Source of the DNA: an uncultured Pedosphaera sp.
GTDB lineage: Bacteria; Verrucomicrobiota; Verrucomicrobiia; Limisphaerales; Pedosphaeraceae
NCBI GenBank assembly: GCA_903930565.1
Contig: CAIYZC010000234.1
Span: 1 to 33,389, forward strand
Length of the DNA stretch: 33,389 bases
Direction: 5' to 3'
Position numbers and translations under genes: made by a program. Of the stretch, positions 8,001-14,104 are shown piece by piece (the stretch's first letter is position 1; each line of letters begins with the position of its first letter). A model generated the notes under the pieces. That model was not told where the DNA came from. It did no database searches and saw only the letters and a list, made by a program, of their open reading frames with translations.

Positions 8001-8624
8001 ATGAGCAAACCGGGAGCGGACCAAGGGGAGGAAACCAGCCCCCGCCCGACGGCGATCCCGGATGATCCCGCTTTGATCGCGCGCGCGCGCGGAGGGGATT
8101 TGGCCGCTTACGACACCTTGGTGGGCCGCTACCAAGAGCGCATTTACGCGACCGTGTACCACATGACGGCGAATCATGAGGATGCGAATGACCTGGCGCA
8201 GGAGTCCTTCATCAAGGCTTACCAAGCTTTGGCCTCGTTCAAGGGAGGCTCGAGCTTCTACACTTGGCTGTACCGCATCGCCGTCAACAAAACCATCAAC
8301 TTTCTCAAGCAACGCCGCCACCGCGGGCACCTCAGCTTGAATGACTTGGATTTCAACGCCGAGCACGACGCCGAGTTGGTGGCCCTGGTCTCGGACAAGA
8401 CGCCCCGCCGCGACGCGGCGCTGGCCGAATTGCAGGAAAAATTGAACGAAGCCATGTTGAAGCTGTCCGAAGATCATAGATTGGTCATCACGTTGCATGA
8501 CGTCCAAGGCCACTCACATGATGAAATTGCGGAAATTATGGATTGCAACATCGGCACCGTGCGTTCGCGCCTGTTTTACGCCCGCCAACAAATGCAGGGC
8601 TTTCTCTCCGATTATTTGAAGTGA
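8001..8624 (+). CDS. ECF-type RNA polymerase sigma factor
   Basis: This 207-aa sigma-70 family protein has the two ECF domains. Region 2 includes YQERIYATVYHMTANHEDAND and LAQESFIKAYQ, with FYTWLYRIAVNKTINFLKQ for promoter melting and -10 recognition. Region 4 includes LSEDHRLVITLHDVQGHSHDEIAEIM and a helix-turn-helix ending GTVRSRLFYARQQM for -35 recognition. The N-terminal 25 residues are variable. It is RpoE/SigW-like in overall look. It sits between a polyprenyl synthase gene and a single-pass membrane protein gene that begins three bases after its stop. That arrangement suggests envelope or lipid stress control by a membrane-bound anti-sigma factor. The target promoters are unknown. Confidence 0.95.
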   Translation: MSKPGADQGEETSPRPTAIPDDPALIARARGGDLAAYDTLVGRYQERIYATVYHMTANHEDANDLAQESFIKAYQALASFKGGSSFYTWLYRIAVNKTINFLKQRRHRGHLSLNDLDFNAEHDAELVALVSDKTPRRDAALAELQEKLNEAMLKLSEDHRLVITLHDVQGHSHDEIAEIMDCNIGTVRSRLFYARQQMQGFLSDYLK

Positions 8625-8627
8625 GCC

Positions 8628-9098
8628 ATGAGTAACCCCTCCGAAGAATTCAGCCGGCTGCGCCAAGCTCTCAAGCTCAAACGCCACGAGCAGCCGCCGC
8701 CCCGTTATTTCAACGAATTTTCCAGCCAAGTGGTCAACCGACTGCGCGAAACGCAGGCCGACAAGGACCAGGAAATCGATTGGAGCGAAGCCCCTTGGCT
8801 GCGTCGTTTCCTCCATTACTTGGAATCCAATTCCCTGGCCGCCGTGGGCTTTGCCGGGAGCATTTGCGCGCTCCTGATCGGCGGAATCGTTTACTCGGAG
8901 TACTCCGACAGCCCGGCCACCAACCTCACCAACAATAACGACGGCAACCAGATGGTGGCGCAACGAAATCCGGCCCCGGTCCTCTTTGGGGACGCCCCTG
9001 CGGACGCCGCCGGATCCAACGCCCTGCAGGCCTCCTTCGGCGCCTCCGTTGGCGGGCCGGTTGTTGTTCCCGTTTCCCTGAAACTCGGCGGTCAATAA
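8628..9098 (+). CDS. Single-pass membrane protein, putative anti-sigma factor
   Basis: A 156-aa protein encoded immediately after the ECF sigma gene. Its N-terminal part (1-65) is charged and cytoplasmic-looking, with the segment LKRHEQPPPRYFNEFSSQVV. I recall this as recurring in verrucomicrobial proteins beside sigma factors. One transmembrane helix spans about 70-90 (LAAVGFAGSICALLIGGIVY), and an Asn/Ala/Gly-rich tail of about 65 residues would face the periplasm. The HxxxCxxC zinc anti-sigma motif is absent, so it is not a ZAS-type anti-sigma. The inference of anti-sigma function rests on gene order, topology and size. The alternative is an unrelated small envelope protein. Confidence 0.75.
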   Translation: MSNPSEEFSRLRQALKLKRHEQPPPRYFNEFSSQVVNRLRETQADKDQEIDWSEAPWLRRFLHYLESNSLAAVGFAGSICALLIGGIVYSEYSDSPATNLTNNNDGNQMVAQRNPAPVLFGDAPADAAGSNALQASFGASVGGPVVVPVSLKLGGQ

Positions 9099-9577
9099 CG
9101 GCCGAGGGGTCGGCGCGCGCCCAGGAGGTGAAGGCGCCAAACCAATGCCGAGTAACGGTTCGGGCGGGTGCGGCAGCTCGCCGGGGTCGGGCATATGGCG
9201 ACCCAAATTGGATTGTCGGTCATCCCGGTAGCCGGGACACGGTTATCGTCTTGGTCGCGGAAGCGAATTTCAGAGCGGTGGAATTTGCCCCCTCCGGAAG
9301 CGTATCGAGGGTAGCCGTCCGGCTCGCAAGGACCGCGCCAAATCAGGTTGTACCCCAGCCGGTTTCCCGAACTTCCCCGGCTCCTTTTAGGCGGTGACAG
9401 CAACCGACGGAAATCAGTGGGGGTTCACCGGCCAAACATCCAATAACACGAGCGGTTAGGCCGGCATACTCGTTGCTGACCTTTTCCCGCCCGCCATAAC
9501 CTGCACCAAACCCGGTGGTCACGGCGCTTTCACTCCGGCTTTGGGAACGCTCCGAGGATGGGCTTCCCCCGGCCGAG
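9099..9577. other. 479-bp spacer between convergent genes, no gene recognised
   Basis: The track ORFs here (9092-9403 minus, 9128-9397 plus, 9343-9735 minus) have no recognisable domain and look like chance frames. Base composition is less GC-rich than the neighbouring genes, and the stretch holds small inverted repeats (for example TCCCGG-TAG-CCGGGA at 9223-9237). I checked by eye for tRNA, tmRNA, RNase P, cobalamin and cyclic-di-GMP riboswitch signatures and found none convincing. An unrecognised structured RNA or a decayed gene remains possible. Confidence 0.5.
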
Positions 9578-10840
9578 TCAATAATCGCGGGAAAACCGCC
9601 AAGGAAAGGTGTCGCCCGTGATGCTGAGAAAATCCCCTTCGACCACGGCGTCCAAAGCACCCCGGCTACCCAATTCCAGCACGTATTTGCCCCCGCCGGC
9701 GGAGGACCACTTCCCCTGAATGTCACTGTGCTCAATGGTAAAGGTGGGCTGGGCAGGCTGGGCGGGGACGCCCTTTGCCGCCGGCGTGGCCGGGCGGGCG
9801 GGACCGGGCTTGACGGTGCCCAAGTTCTTCATAACCAAGGCTTTGTCCGGGGAGGCCATCAAGGTGGCGGTTTGGAGGGTGCTGGTGACCGCGAACTTGC
9901 GTTTGTCCATGTCCTTGGAACTGAGGTCGGGATTTGCCCGGCGGATCATTCCCAGCGTACCGTTCAAATCAAAGGTCCAGCGGCCCAGAATCGTTTCGGC
10001 ATCATACTTGGCGGAATGGCCGGTGCGCAGGAACGCTTGGAAATCATGCAAGTCCGGCGCCACCGTTTTCCAGATCGTCCGCAACAGGTCCGGGTTGTTC
10101 CAGATCCCCTGCACCCGGTGATATTCCAAAATCTGGCTGAAGGGCGGCTGTTTCAAGCGCAGTTGACTGAACTCCAAATCCTTGCCGATCTCCTGAAATT
10201 CGCCGGTTTGCCCCAAGGTCAAAAAGCCGGGGTAACGGGTGAGGCGGCTCTCCGCAAGCGGGTTGCGATGGAGCAAAGCGACGGTATCGACCACGTCGTA
10301 ATAATCGGCGGGCACCGGATCCAGCGCCGCGGCGATCTTGGACAGTCCACTGGTTTCCATCCCCTTGCCCAGCCCATTAAGCATTTTGGTGAAGAGGCCG
10401 GCGGATTCATCGGCGTATAATTGGCTGGTGGCATAACTCAGGCTGTAGACGGGAACGCTGGCCAGGATCAAATACAACATGCCATTGGCCAGGCCGATGG
10501 CCAGCCCCAGGCGGTGGTTCACCCGCTCGAACATCGCCATGCGCAAATCCCCGGCCTTGTATTTGTAATACACATCCACCTTTTGGAACACCGCCCGGCC
10601 CGTGAGCTTGCAAGCGGTCAGGACCAAGGCAAACGCCAGCAGCGGCCCCAACGCCCACTGCCAAAGCGGGTCCTTGACCCACATCGCCACCAAGGGCGTC
10701 AGCAAGTGGCCCAGCGGCATGGCGAGCACCGCACCGAGCAGCAACCCGAAAAAGGCAAAAGCGGCGCGTACCGCCCCGAAATTGAACGCCACCACCCCCA
10801 CGGACGCCAGCAACAGCACTGCGAAAATCCAGATTAACAT
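9578..10840 (-). CDS. CvpA-family membrane protein with soluble C-terminal domain
   Basis: This 420-aa protein starts at an ATG near 10840. The N-terminal third has four hydrophobic helices (about 3-21, 27-49, 62-82, 112-136), matching the topology and Gly/Ala pattern of the CvpA (colicin V production) family. CvpA proteins are linked to envelope homeostasis and bacteriocin or bile resistance, without a defined activity. The remaining 270 residues are soluble and unrecognised. They include a Pro/Ala-rich linker (about 345-367) and a final beta-rich segment of about 50 residues (SDIQGKWSSAGGGKYVLELG) that may be a small lipocalin-like or lipid-binding fold; that is only a guess. The gene is single and divergent from the GmhB-like gene. 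Confidence 0.75.
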   Translation of the reverse strand: MLIWIFAVLLLASVGVVAFNFGAVRAAFAFFGLLLGAVLAMPLGHLLTPLVAMWVKDPLWQWALGPLLAFALVLTACKLTGRAVFQKVDVYYKYKAGDLRMAMFERVNHRLGLAIGLANGMLYLILASVPVYSLSYATSQLYADESAGLFTKMLNGLGKGMETSGLSKIAAALDPVPADYYDVVDTVALLHRNPLAESRLTRYPGFLTLGQTGEFQEIGKDLEFSQLRLKQPPFSQILEYHRVQGIWNNPDLLRTIWKTVAPDLHDFQAFLRTGHSAKYDAETILGRWTFDLNGTLGMIRRANPDLSSKDMDKRKFAVTSTLQTATLMASPDKALVMKNLGTVKPGPARPATPAAKGVPAQPAQPTFTIEHSDIQGKWSSAGGGKYVLELGSRGALDAVVEGDFLSITGDTFPWRFSRDY

Positions 10841-10890
10841 TCCACCAAATTAGCCGGAGGGGGCGCGGAAATCACGAAAAAAATTGGGAT

Positions 10891-10918
10891 TTGCACCCGC
10901 CCGCTCCCCCTCTATGAT
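10891..10918 (+). promoter_or_regulatory. Promoter of the GmhB-like gene
   Basis: TTGCAC (10891-10896), a 16-base spacer and TATGAT (10913-10918, 5/6 match to the -10 consensus) precede the ATG at 10924 by only five bases. Initiation six or seven bases past the -10 box would fall at the ATG itself, predicting a leaderless mRNA. Confidence 0.5.
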
Positions 10919-10923
10919 CCGGC

Positions 10924-11514
10924 ATGACTGGCTCCCATCATCGCGCGGTCTTTTTGGACCGGGACGGCACCCTGATCGCGGAAAAGGAATACCTGCATCG
11001 CCCGGAGGGGGTGGAGATTTTTCCCGGGGTCGGCGACGCCTTGCGCGCCCTCCAGGCCGCGGGTTTCCGACTCTTCATCGTCACCAACCAATCCGGCATC
11101 GGCCGCGGCTACTTCACCACCGCCGACATGGAGGCCGTGCACCGGCGGTTGCTGGGCGATTTGGCCCGCGAAGGCGTGGCGTTTGACCGCGTGTATCATG
11201 CGCCCGAGGCGCCCGACCAACCCAGCCGCGGACGGAAGCCGTCCCCGCAGTTTCTCCACGACGCCCGGGACGAATTCGGCGTGGATCTTGGCCGCAGCTA
11301 CATGATCGGGGACAAGCTGTTGGATCTGGAATGCGGTTGGAACGCCGGGGTGGCGCGCAGCCTTCTGGTGCGCACCGGCTATGGCGCCGAATTGGAGCGG
11401 CAAGCCCCCGCCGCGCTCGCGCGCGCCACGGTGGTGGCGGATGTGCCGGCGGCCGCCGCTTGGATTCTGGCCGCCGACGCCACCCCGAATGGCGGCGAAC
11501 ATTTCCCAAAATAA
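10924..11514 (+). CDS. HAD-IIIA phosphatase, GmhB-like (heptose bisphosphate phosphatase family)
   Basis: A 196-aa cytosolic enzyme of the histidinol-phosphate / D-glycero-D-manno-heptose-1,7-bisphosphate phosphatase family. GmhB removes the 7-phosphate during ADP-heptose synthesis for LPS core. Motifs: DRDGTL (D12 nucleophile, D14), VTNQSGIGRGYF (T54), RKPSP (K105) and MIGDKLLDLECGWNAG (D130, D134). The loop between motifs II and III (YHAPEAPDQPSRG, about 91-103) keeps one His but lacks the cysteines that bind structural zinc in canonical GmhB. This is therefore a zinc-free variant or a related phosphatase with another substrate, so I give no gene symbol. The ATG at 10924 fits the family N-terminus; the track frame from 10884 is different and spurious. 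Confidence 0.85.
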   Translation: MTGSHHRAVFLDRDGTLIAEKEYLHRPEGVEIFPGVGDALRALQAAGFRLFIVTNQSGIGRGYFTTADMEAVHRRLLGDLAREGVAFDRVYHAPEAPDQPSRGRKPSPQFLHDARDEFGVDLGRSYMIGDKLLDLECGWNAGVARSLLVRTGYGAELERQAPAALARATVVADVPAAAAWILAADATPNGGEHFPK

Positions 11515-11525
11515 AGGTTGCTTTC

Positions 11526-11547
11526 CCGTCAAAAACGGCCATTTTTT
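11526..11547 (+). terminator. Weak terminator-like hairpin after the GmhB-like gene
   Basis: A short CCGT / ACGG stem around CAAAA is followed within three bases by six T residues. The stem is weak, so it may not terminate efficiently. It lies between the GmhB-like and RRM genes. Confidence 0.3.
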
Positions 11548-11607
11548 AGACTAGTTGAGAAGCACCCCACCGATGTCCAAGCTCCCCCCGGGTGACCTCC
11601 TAATTTA

Positions 11608-12090
11608 ATGAACAACCGATTATATGTGGAAAACCTCCCCGTGACCGCCACGGAGAGCAGTGTGCGTGAACTTTTTGCCCGTTGCGGTGCGGTGACGGAT
11701 GTGAAGATGGTCCTCGACCCCGCCACCGGCCGCCCCCGTGGGCGGGCCTTTGTCACTTTGGCCACCCCCGAACTGGCCGCGGGCGCGCTCAAGACCATGT
11801 CCGGGTTCAGTTTTGAGGGCCGCCACTTGGTGGTCAACATGGCCCGCCCGATCGAAGACCGGCCCAGCGGTTTGATCGGCCACGGATTTGAAGCCGACCA
11901 CAGCACGGATGCTGGCAAGGCCCCCGAGCGGTCCGGGCGTCCGCCCCGCGCCCCCCGCCCATCGGGCGGCCGGTCGCACCGCCACAAAAGCAGTTCGCCC
12001 AAGACGGCCCACGCCCGTTCCGGCTCCGTGGCCCCCGCCGGCCCCCGCGGCCCGAAGCGCCAAGGCCCCCGTCCGCCCCGCGCCCGGTGA
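11608..12090 (+). CDS. RRM-type RNA-binding protein with basic disordered tail
   Basis: This 160-aa protein has a single RNA recognition motif at residues 1-82. RNP2 is LYVENL (5-10) and RNP1 is RGRAFVTL (44-51), with the usual beta-alpha-beta spacing. Bacterial RRM proteins of this kind occur in cyanobacteria, Verrucomicrobiota and others. They bind single-stranded RNA and are often cold-induced. The remaining 78 residues are low complexity, rich in Pro, Arg, Gly, Ser and His and strongly basic, probably disordered, and may add non-specific RNA affinity or drive condensation. No Shine-Dalgarno sequence precedes the ATG. Instead ACCTCCT, identical to the anti-Shine-Dalgarno core, lies 6 bases upstream. 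The response regulator follows 69 bases later on the same strand. Confidence 0.93.
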   Translation: MNNRLYVENLPVTATESSVRELFARCGAVTDVKMVLDPATGRPRGRAFVTLATPELAAGALKTMSGFSFEGRHLVVNMARPIEDRPSGLIGHGFEADHSTDAGKAPERSGRPPRAPRPSGGRSHRHKSSSPKTAHARSGSVAPAGPRGPKRQGPRPPRAR

Positions 12091-12159
12091 TGATTGGATG
12101 AGCCGGACGGCCCCAACAAAAGGCCGCGACCCGGCGCCCGGCCACGCAACCCCCCATCC

Positions 12160-12675
12160 ATGGCCATGGCGCTAAACCCAATGCCCGCCGTGTTGGTGGT
12201 CGAAGACGATGACGACGACGTTTTCTTTCTCCGCCGCGCCTTTCGCCAGGCGGGGATCACCCACGCCTTTCATCGGGTGCGCGACGGAGAAGAAGGCCGC
12301 CACTATCTGTTGGGCCATCCACCCTTCGATGACCGCCACCTTCATCCCTTCCCCTGTCTGGTCCTGCTGGACTTGAAATTGCCCCGGCGCGACGGCTTCG
12401 AACTGTTGGAATCCGTCCGCGCCGAGCCCGCCCTCCGGCGCTTGCCGCTCATTGTTCTGTCTTCCTCCAAGGAGTCCGTGGACGTTAATCGCGCGTACGC
12501 CGCCGGCGCGAATTGTTATTTGGTCAAACCGCTGCGCTTCGAAGACCTGCTCGAGCTCATGCGGAAGTTCCGGGCTTTTTGGTTGGAAAGCGCCCACCTG
12601 CCCGGCGGCTTCCCGGTCTCGGATGGCGGCAAAACCCCCGAGCCCGCCGCGGGAGCGGAACGGGACGGGGGCTGA
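12160..12675 (+). CDS. Stand-alone response regulator (Rcp1-like receiver domain)
   Basis: The track uses a TTG at 12094. I prefer the ATG at 12160 (171 aa), though ATGs at 12166 or 12181 are also possible, because the receiver domain starts at PAVLVVEDDDDD. The acidic pocket (E15, D16, D17), phospho-acceptor D71 in LLDLKLP, Ser of VLSSS, and K123 in LVKPL are all present. The insertion before the phospho-site (GHPPFDDRHLHPFP) is typical of the cyanobacterial Rcp1 type, which pairs with phytochrome-like histidine kinases. There is no output domain, only a short Pro/Gly/Ala tail. It probably acts by protein-protein phosphorelay, and no kinase is encoded nearby. It converges with the lipoprotein gene, 23 bases from stop to stop. 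Confidence 0.9.
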   Translation: MAMALNPMPAVLVVEDDDDDVFFLRRAFRQAGITHAFHRVRDGEEGRHYLLGHPPFDDRHLHPFPCLVLLDLKLPRRDGFELLESVRAEPALRRLPLIVLSSSKESVDVNRAYAAGANCYLVKPLRFEDLLELMRKFRAFWLESAHLPGGFPVSDGGKTPEPAAGAERDGG

Positions 12676-12698
12676 CCGCCGCGGGAGGTTGGCCGGGC

Positions 12699-13076
12699 TC
12701 AACGCCAGCCGCCGCCGAAATAAACGTGGCGACCGGCCCGGAATTCATAATGCGGCCCGTACCAACGCACCCCGGCGCGCGGCGGCCGGCCATAATATCC
12801 GCGATGCCAGATCCAACGTCCCTCCCACACCCAAGCCCCGGGAATCCATACGAATTCCGGTCCGGGGGCCGCGATTTGGACCTCCACCGGCGGTGGGGGC
12901 GGCGGGGCGGAGACAATGATTTCACCCGTGGCCGGCGGCGGTGGCGGGGGTTGGGCGTAAACGGGGGGCGGCGGATCGTAGCGATACGGGGTCCCCACGC
13001 GCACGGCGCAGCCGGCCAAGCCCGCCGCCGTGGCGGCGACCAGGCTGAATTTAACAACTGATTGATAAATCTTCAT
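12699..13076 (-). CDS. Small YxWxPGxW-type lipoprotein
   Basis: The track ORF begins 37 codons too early, inside thiD. The ATG at 13076 gives 125 aa with a lipoprotein signal: hydrophobic SLVAATAAGLAGC with the lipobox Cys at residue 23. The mature part starts with poly-proline segments and ends with a Trp/Tyr/Arg/Gly-rich block (EFVWIPGAWVWEGRW, then YGPHYEFRAG). That block resembles the YXWXPGXW repeat family of small envelope proteins of unknown function, common in Gram-negative bacteria. It is probably anchored in the outer membrane. It starts 31 bases after the thiD stop on the same strand, so read-through from thiD is possible. I found no clear promoter. Confidence 0.85.
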   Translation of the reverse strand: MKIYQSVVKFSLVAATAAGLAGCAVRVGTPYRYDPPPPVYAQPPPPPPATGEIIVSAPPPPPPVEVQIAAPGPEFVWIPGAWVWEGRWIWHRGYYGRPPRAGVRWYGPHYEFRAGRHVYFGGGWR

Positions 13077-13107
13077 ACCATAAGTTAGACGAACTGAACC
13101 GCTCCCC

Positions 13108-13944
13108 CTATTCAGCCGCCGCCCTTGGCAGGCCGGATCGGCCGCCGGACACGACTTGGCGCAAGTGGAAGTGTTCGCCGGTAACATAACCGTGGGCGAG
13201 CGCGCCCGCCATGAAGCTTTTCGCCCGCGTGACGGCCGTGGGAAGATCGCAGCCGGCCGCCAGCCCGGCGGTGATCGCGGCCGCGTACGTGCAGCCCGTA
13301 CCGTGGGTCCGCAGTCCCGGAATCATGGGCGCGGTCAGGAGCAACTCTTCCCGGCCGTCAAAGAAAATATCCGCCGCTTCCCGCCCCCCCGGCAGATGGC
13401 CGCCCTTCACCAAGGCCGCGCAGCCGTAGCGACCGTGCAACCCCCGCGCCGCGGCCCGCATGTCCTCCAAGGTTTCCGGGCGCCGCCCCAACAACACCGC
13501 CACCTCGTCCAGATTGGGCGTGACCAGCGTCGCCCGCGGCAGCAAATGCCGTTGCAGCTCCCGGATGCCGGCCGCCGCGAGCAGCCGGGCGCCGCTCGTG
13601 GCCACCATCACGGGGTCGACCACGAGTGGCGTGCCGGGCAGGGCATCGGCCAGCGCCGCCACCACCGCGCGGACCAGGGCGGCCGAATGCAGCATCCCGG
13701 TTTTCACCGCGGCCGGGGCCAGGGCTTCGGCCACCACCAGGATTTGGGCCCGCACCATGGCCGGTCGGCAGGCTTGCACCGCCGCCACGCGGTCCGGGTT
13801 CTGCGCCGTCACGCAGGTAATGGCGCACGCCCCGTGGACCCCGAGTGCCGCGAAGGTCTTCAAATCGGCGGCGATTCCCGCCCCGCCCCCGCTGTCCGAG
13901 CCGGCAATTGTGAGGGCCACCGGCCATTGGCCTTTTGTTGTCAT
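13108..13944 (-). CDS. thiD: Hydroxymethylpyrimidine/phosphomethylpyrimidine kinase
   Basis: ThiD phosphorylates 4-amino-5-hydroxymethyl-2-methylpyrimidine, and then its monophosphate, to the diphosphate used in thiamine synthesis. The 278-aa ribokinase-fold protein shows the substrate-binding N-terminus (IAGSDSGGGAGIAADLKT, 13-30), VVDPVMVATSG (108-118), TPNLDEVAVLL, VKGGH and the anion-hole segment HGTGCTYAAAI with C218. The length is normal for the family. No thiE, thiM or thiC is nearby, and the upstream sequence lacks a recognisable TPP riboswitch (THI box). The gene lies downstream of a strong terminator that ends the giant LamG gene, so it should have its own promoter in the roughly 100-base spacer. 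Confidence 0.96.
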   Translation of the reverse strand: MTTKGQWPVALTIAGSDSGGGAGIAADLKTFAALGVHGACAITCVTAQNPDRVAAVQACRPAMVRAQILVVAEALAPAAVKTGMLHSAALVRAVVAALADALPGTPLVVDPVMVATSGARLLAAAGIRELQRHLLPRATLVTPNLDEVAVLLGRRPETLEDMRAAARGLHGRYGCAALVKGGHLPGGREAADIFFDGREELLLTAPMIPGLRTHGTGCTYAAAITAGLAAGCDLPTAVTRAKSFMAGALAHGYVTGEHFHLRQVVSGGRSGLPRAAAE

Positions 13945-14046
13945 GCGTTGAGTCTACCGCCCCGCCGCCGATTGTCAGGTCCCAAAGCCGGCCCCGTGTC
14001 CGCGGCCTCCCGCCAGCCGGAGGTCCCGACGGGTGGCCACGTACGC

Positions 14047-14078
14047 AAAAAGGAGACCGGGGTCGCCCCCGGTCTCCT
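14047..14078 (-). terminator. Rho-independent terminator of the LamG giant gene
   Basis: A perfect 12-bp stem (AGGAGACCGGGG / CCCCGGTCTCCT) with a 4-base loop is followed in the minus-strand transcript by TTTTTG. It lies about 30 bases after the stop at 14105. This is the clearest intrinsic terminator in the window. Confidence 0.9.
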
Positions 14079-14104
14079 GTGGGTCGCTCAAACCGACGCC
14101 GAAC

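Noticed and set aside
9223-9237. GGTAGCCGGG resembling the core of a cyclic-di-GMP (GEMM) riboswitch
   Set aside because: The other conserved elements, such as the CGCAAAGCC segment upstream, are missing, and no gene starts downstream on that strand.
13945-14046. Possible TPP riboswitch before thiD
   Set aside because: The THI-box core (CTGAGA and ACC...GATCTGG-like elements) is absent in this short spacer.
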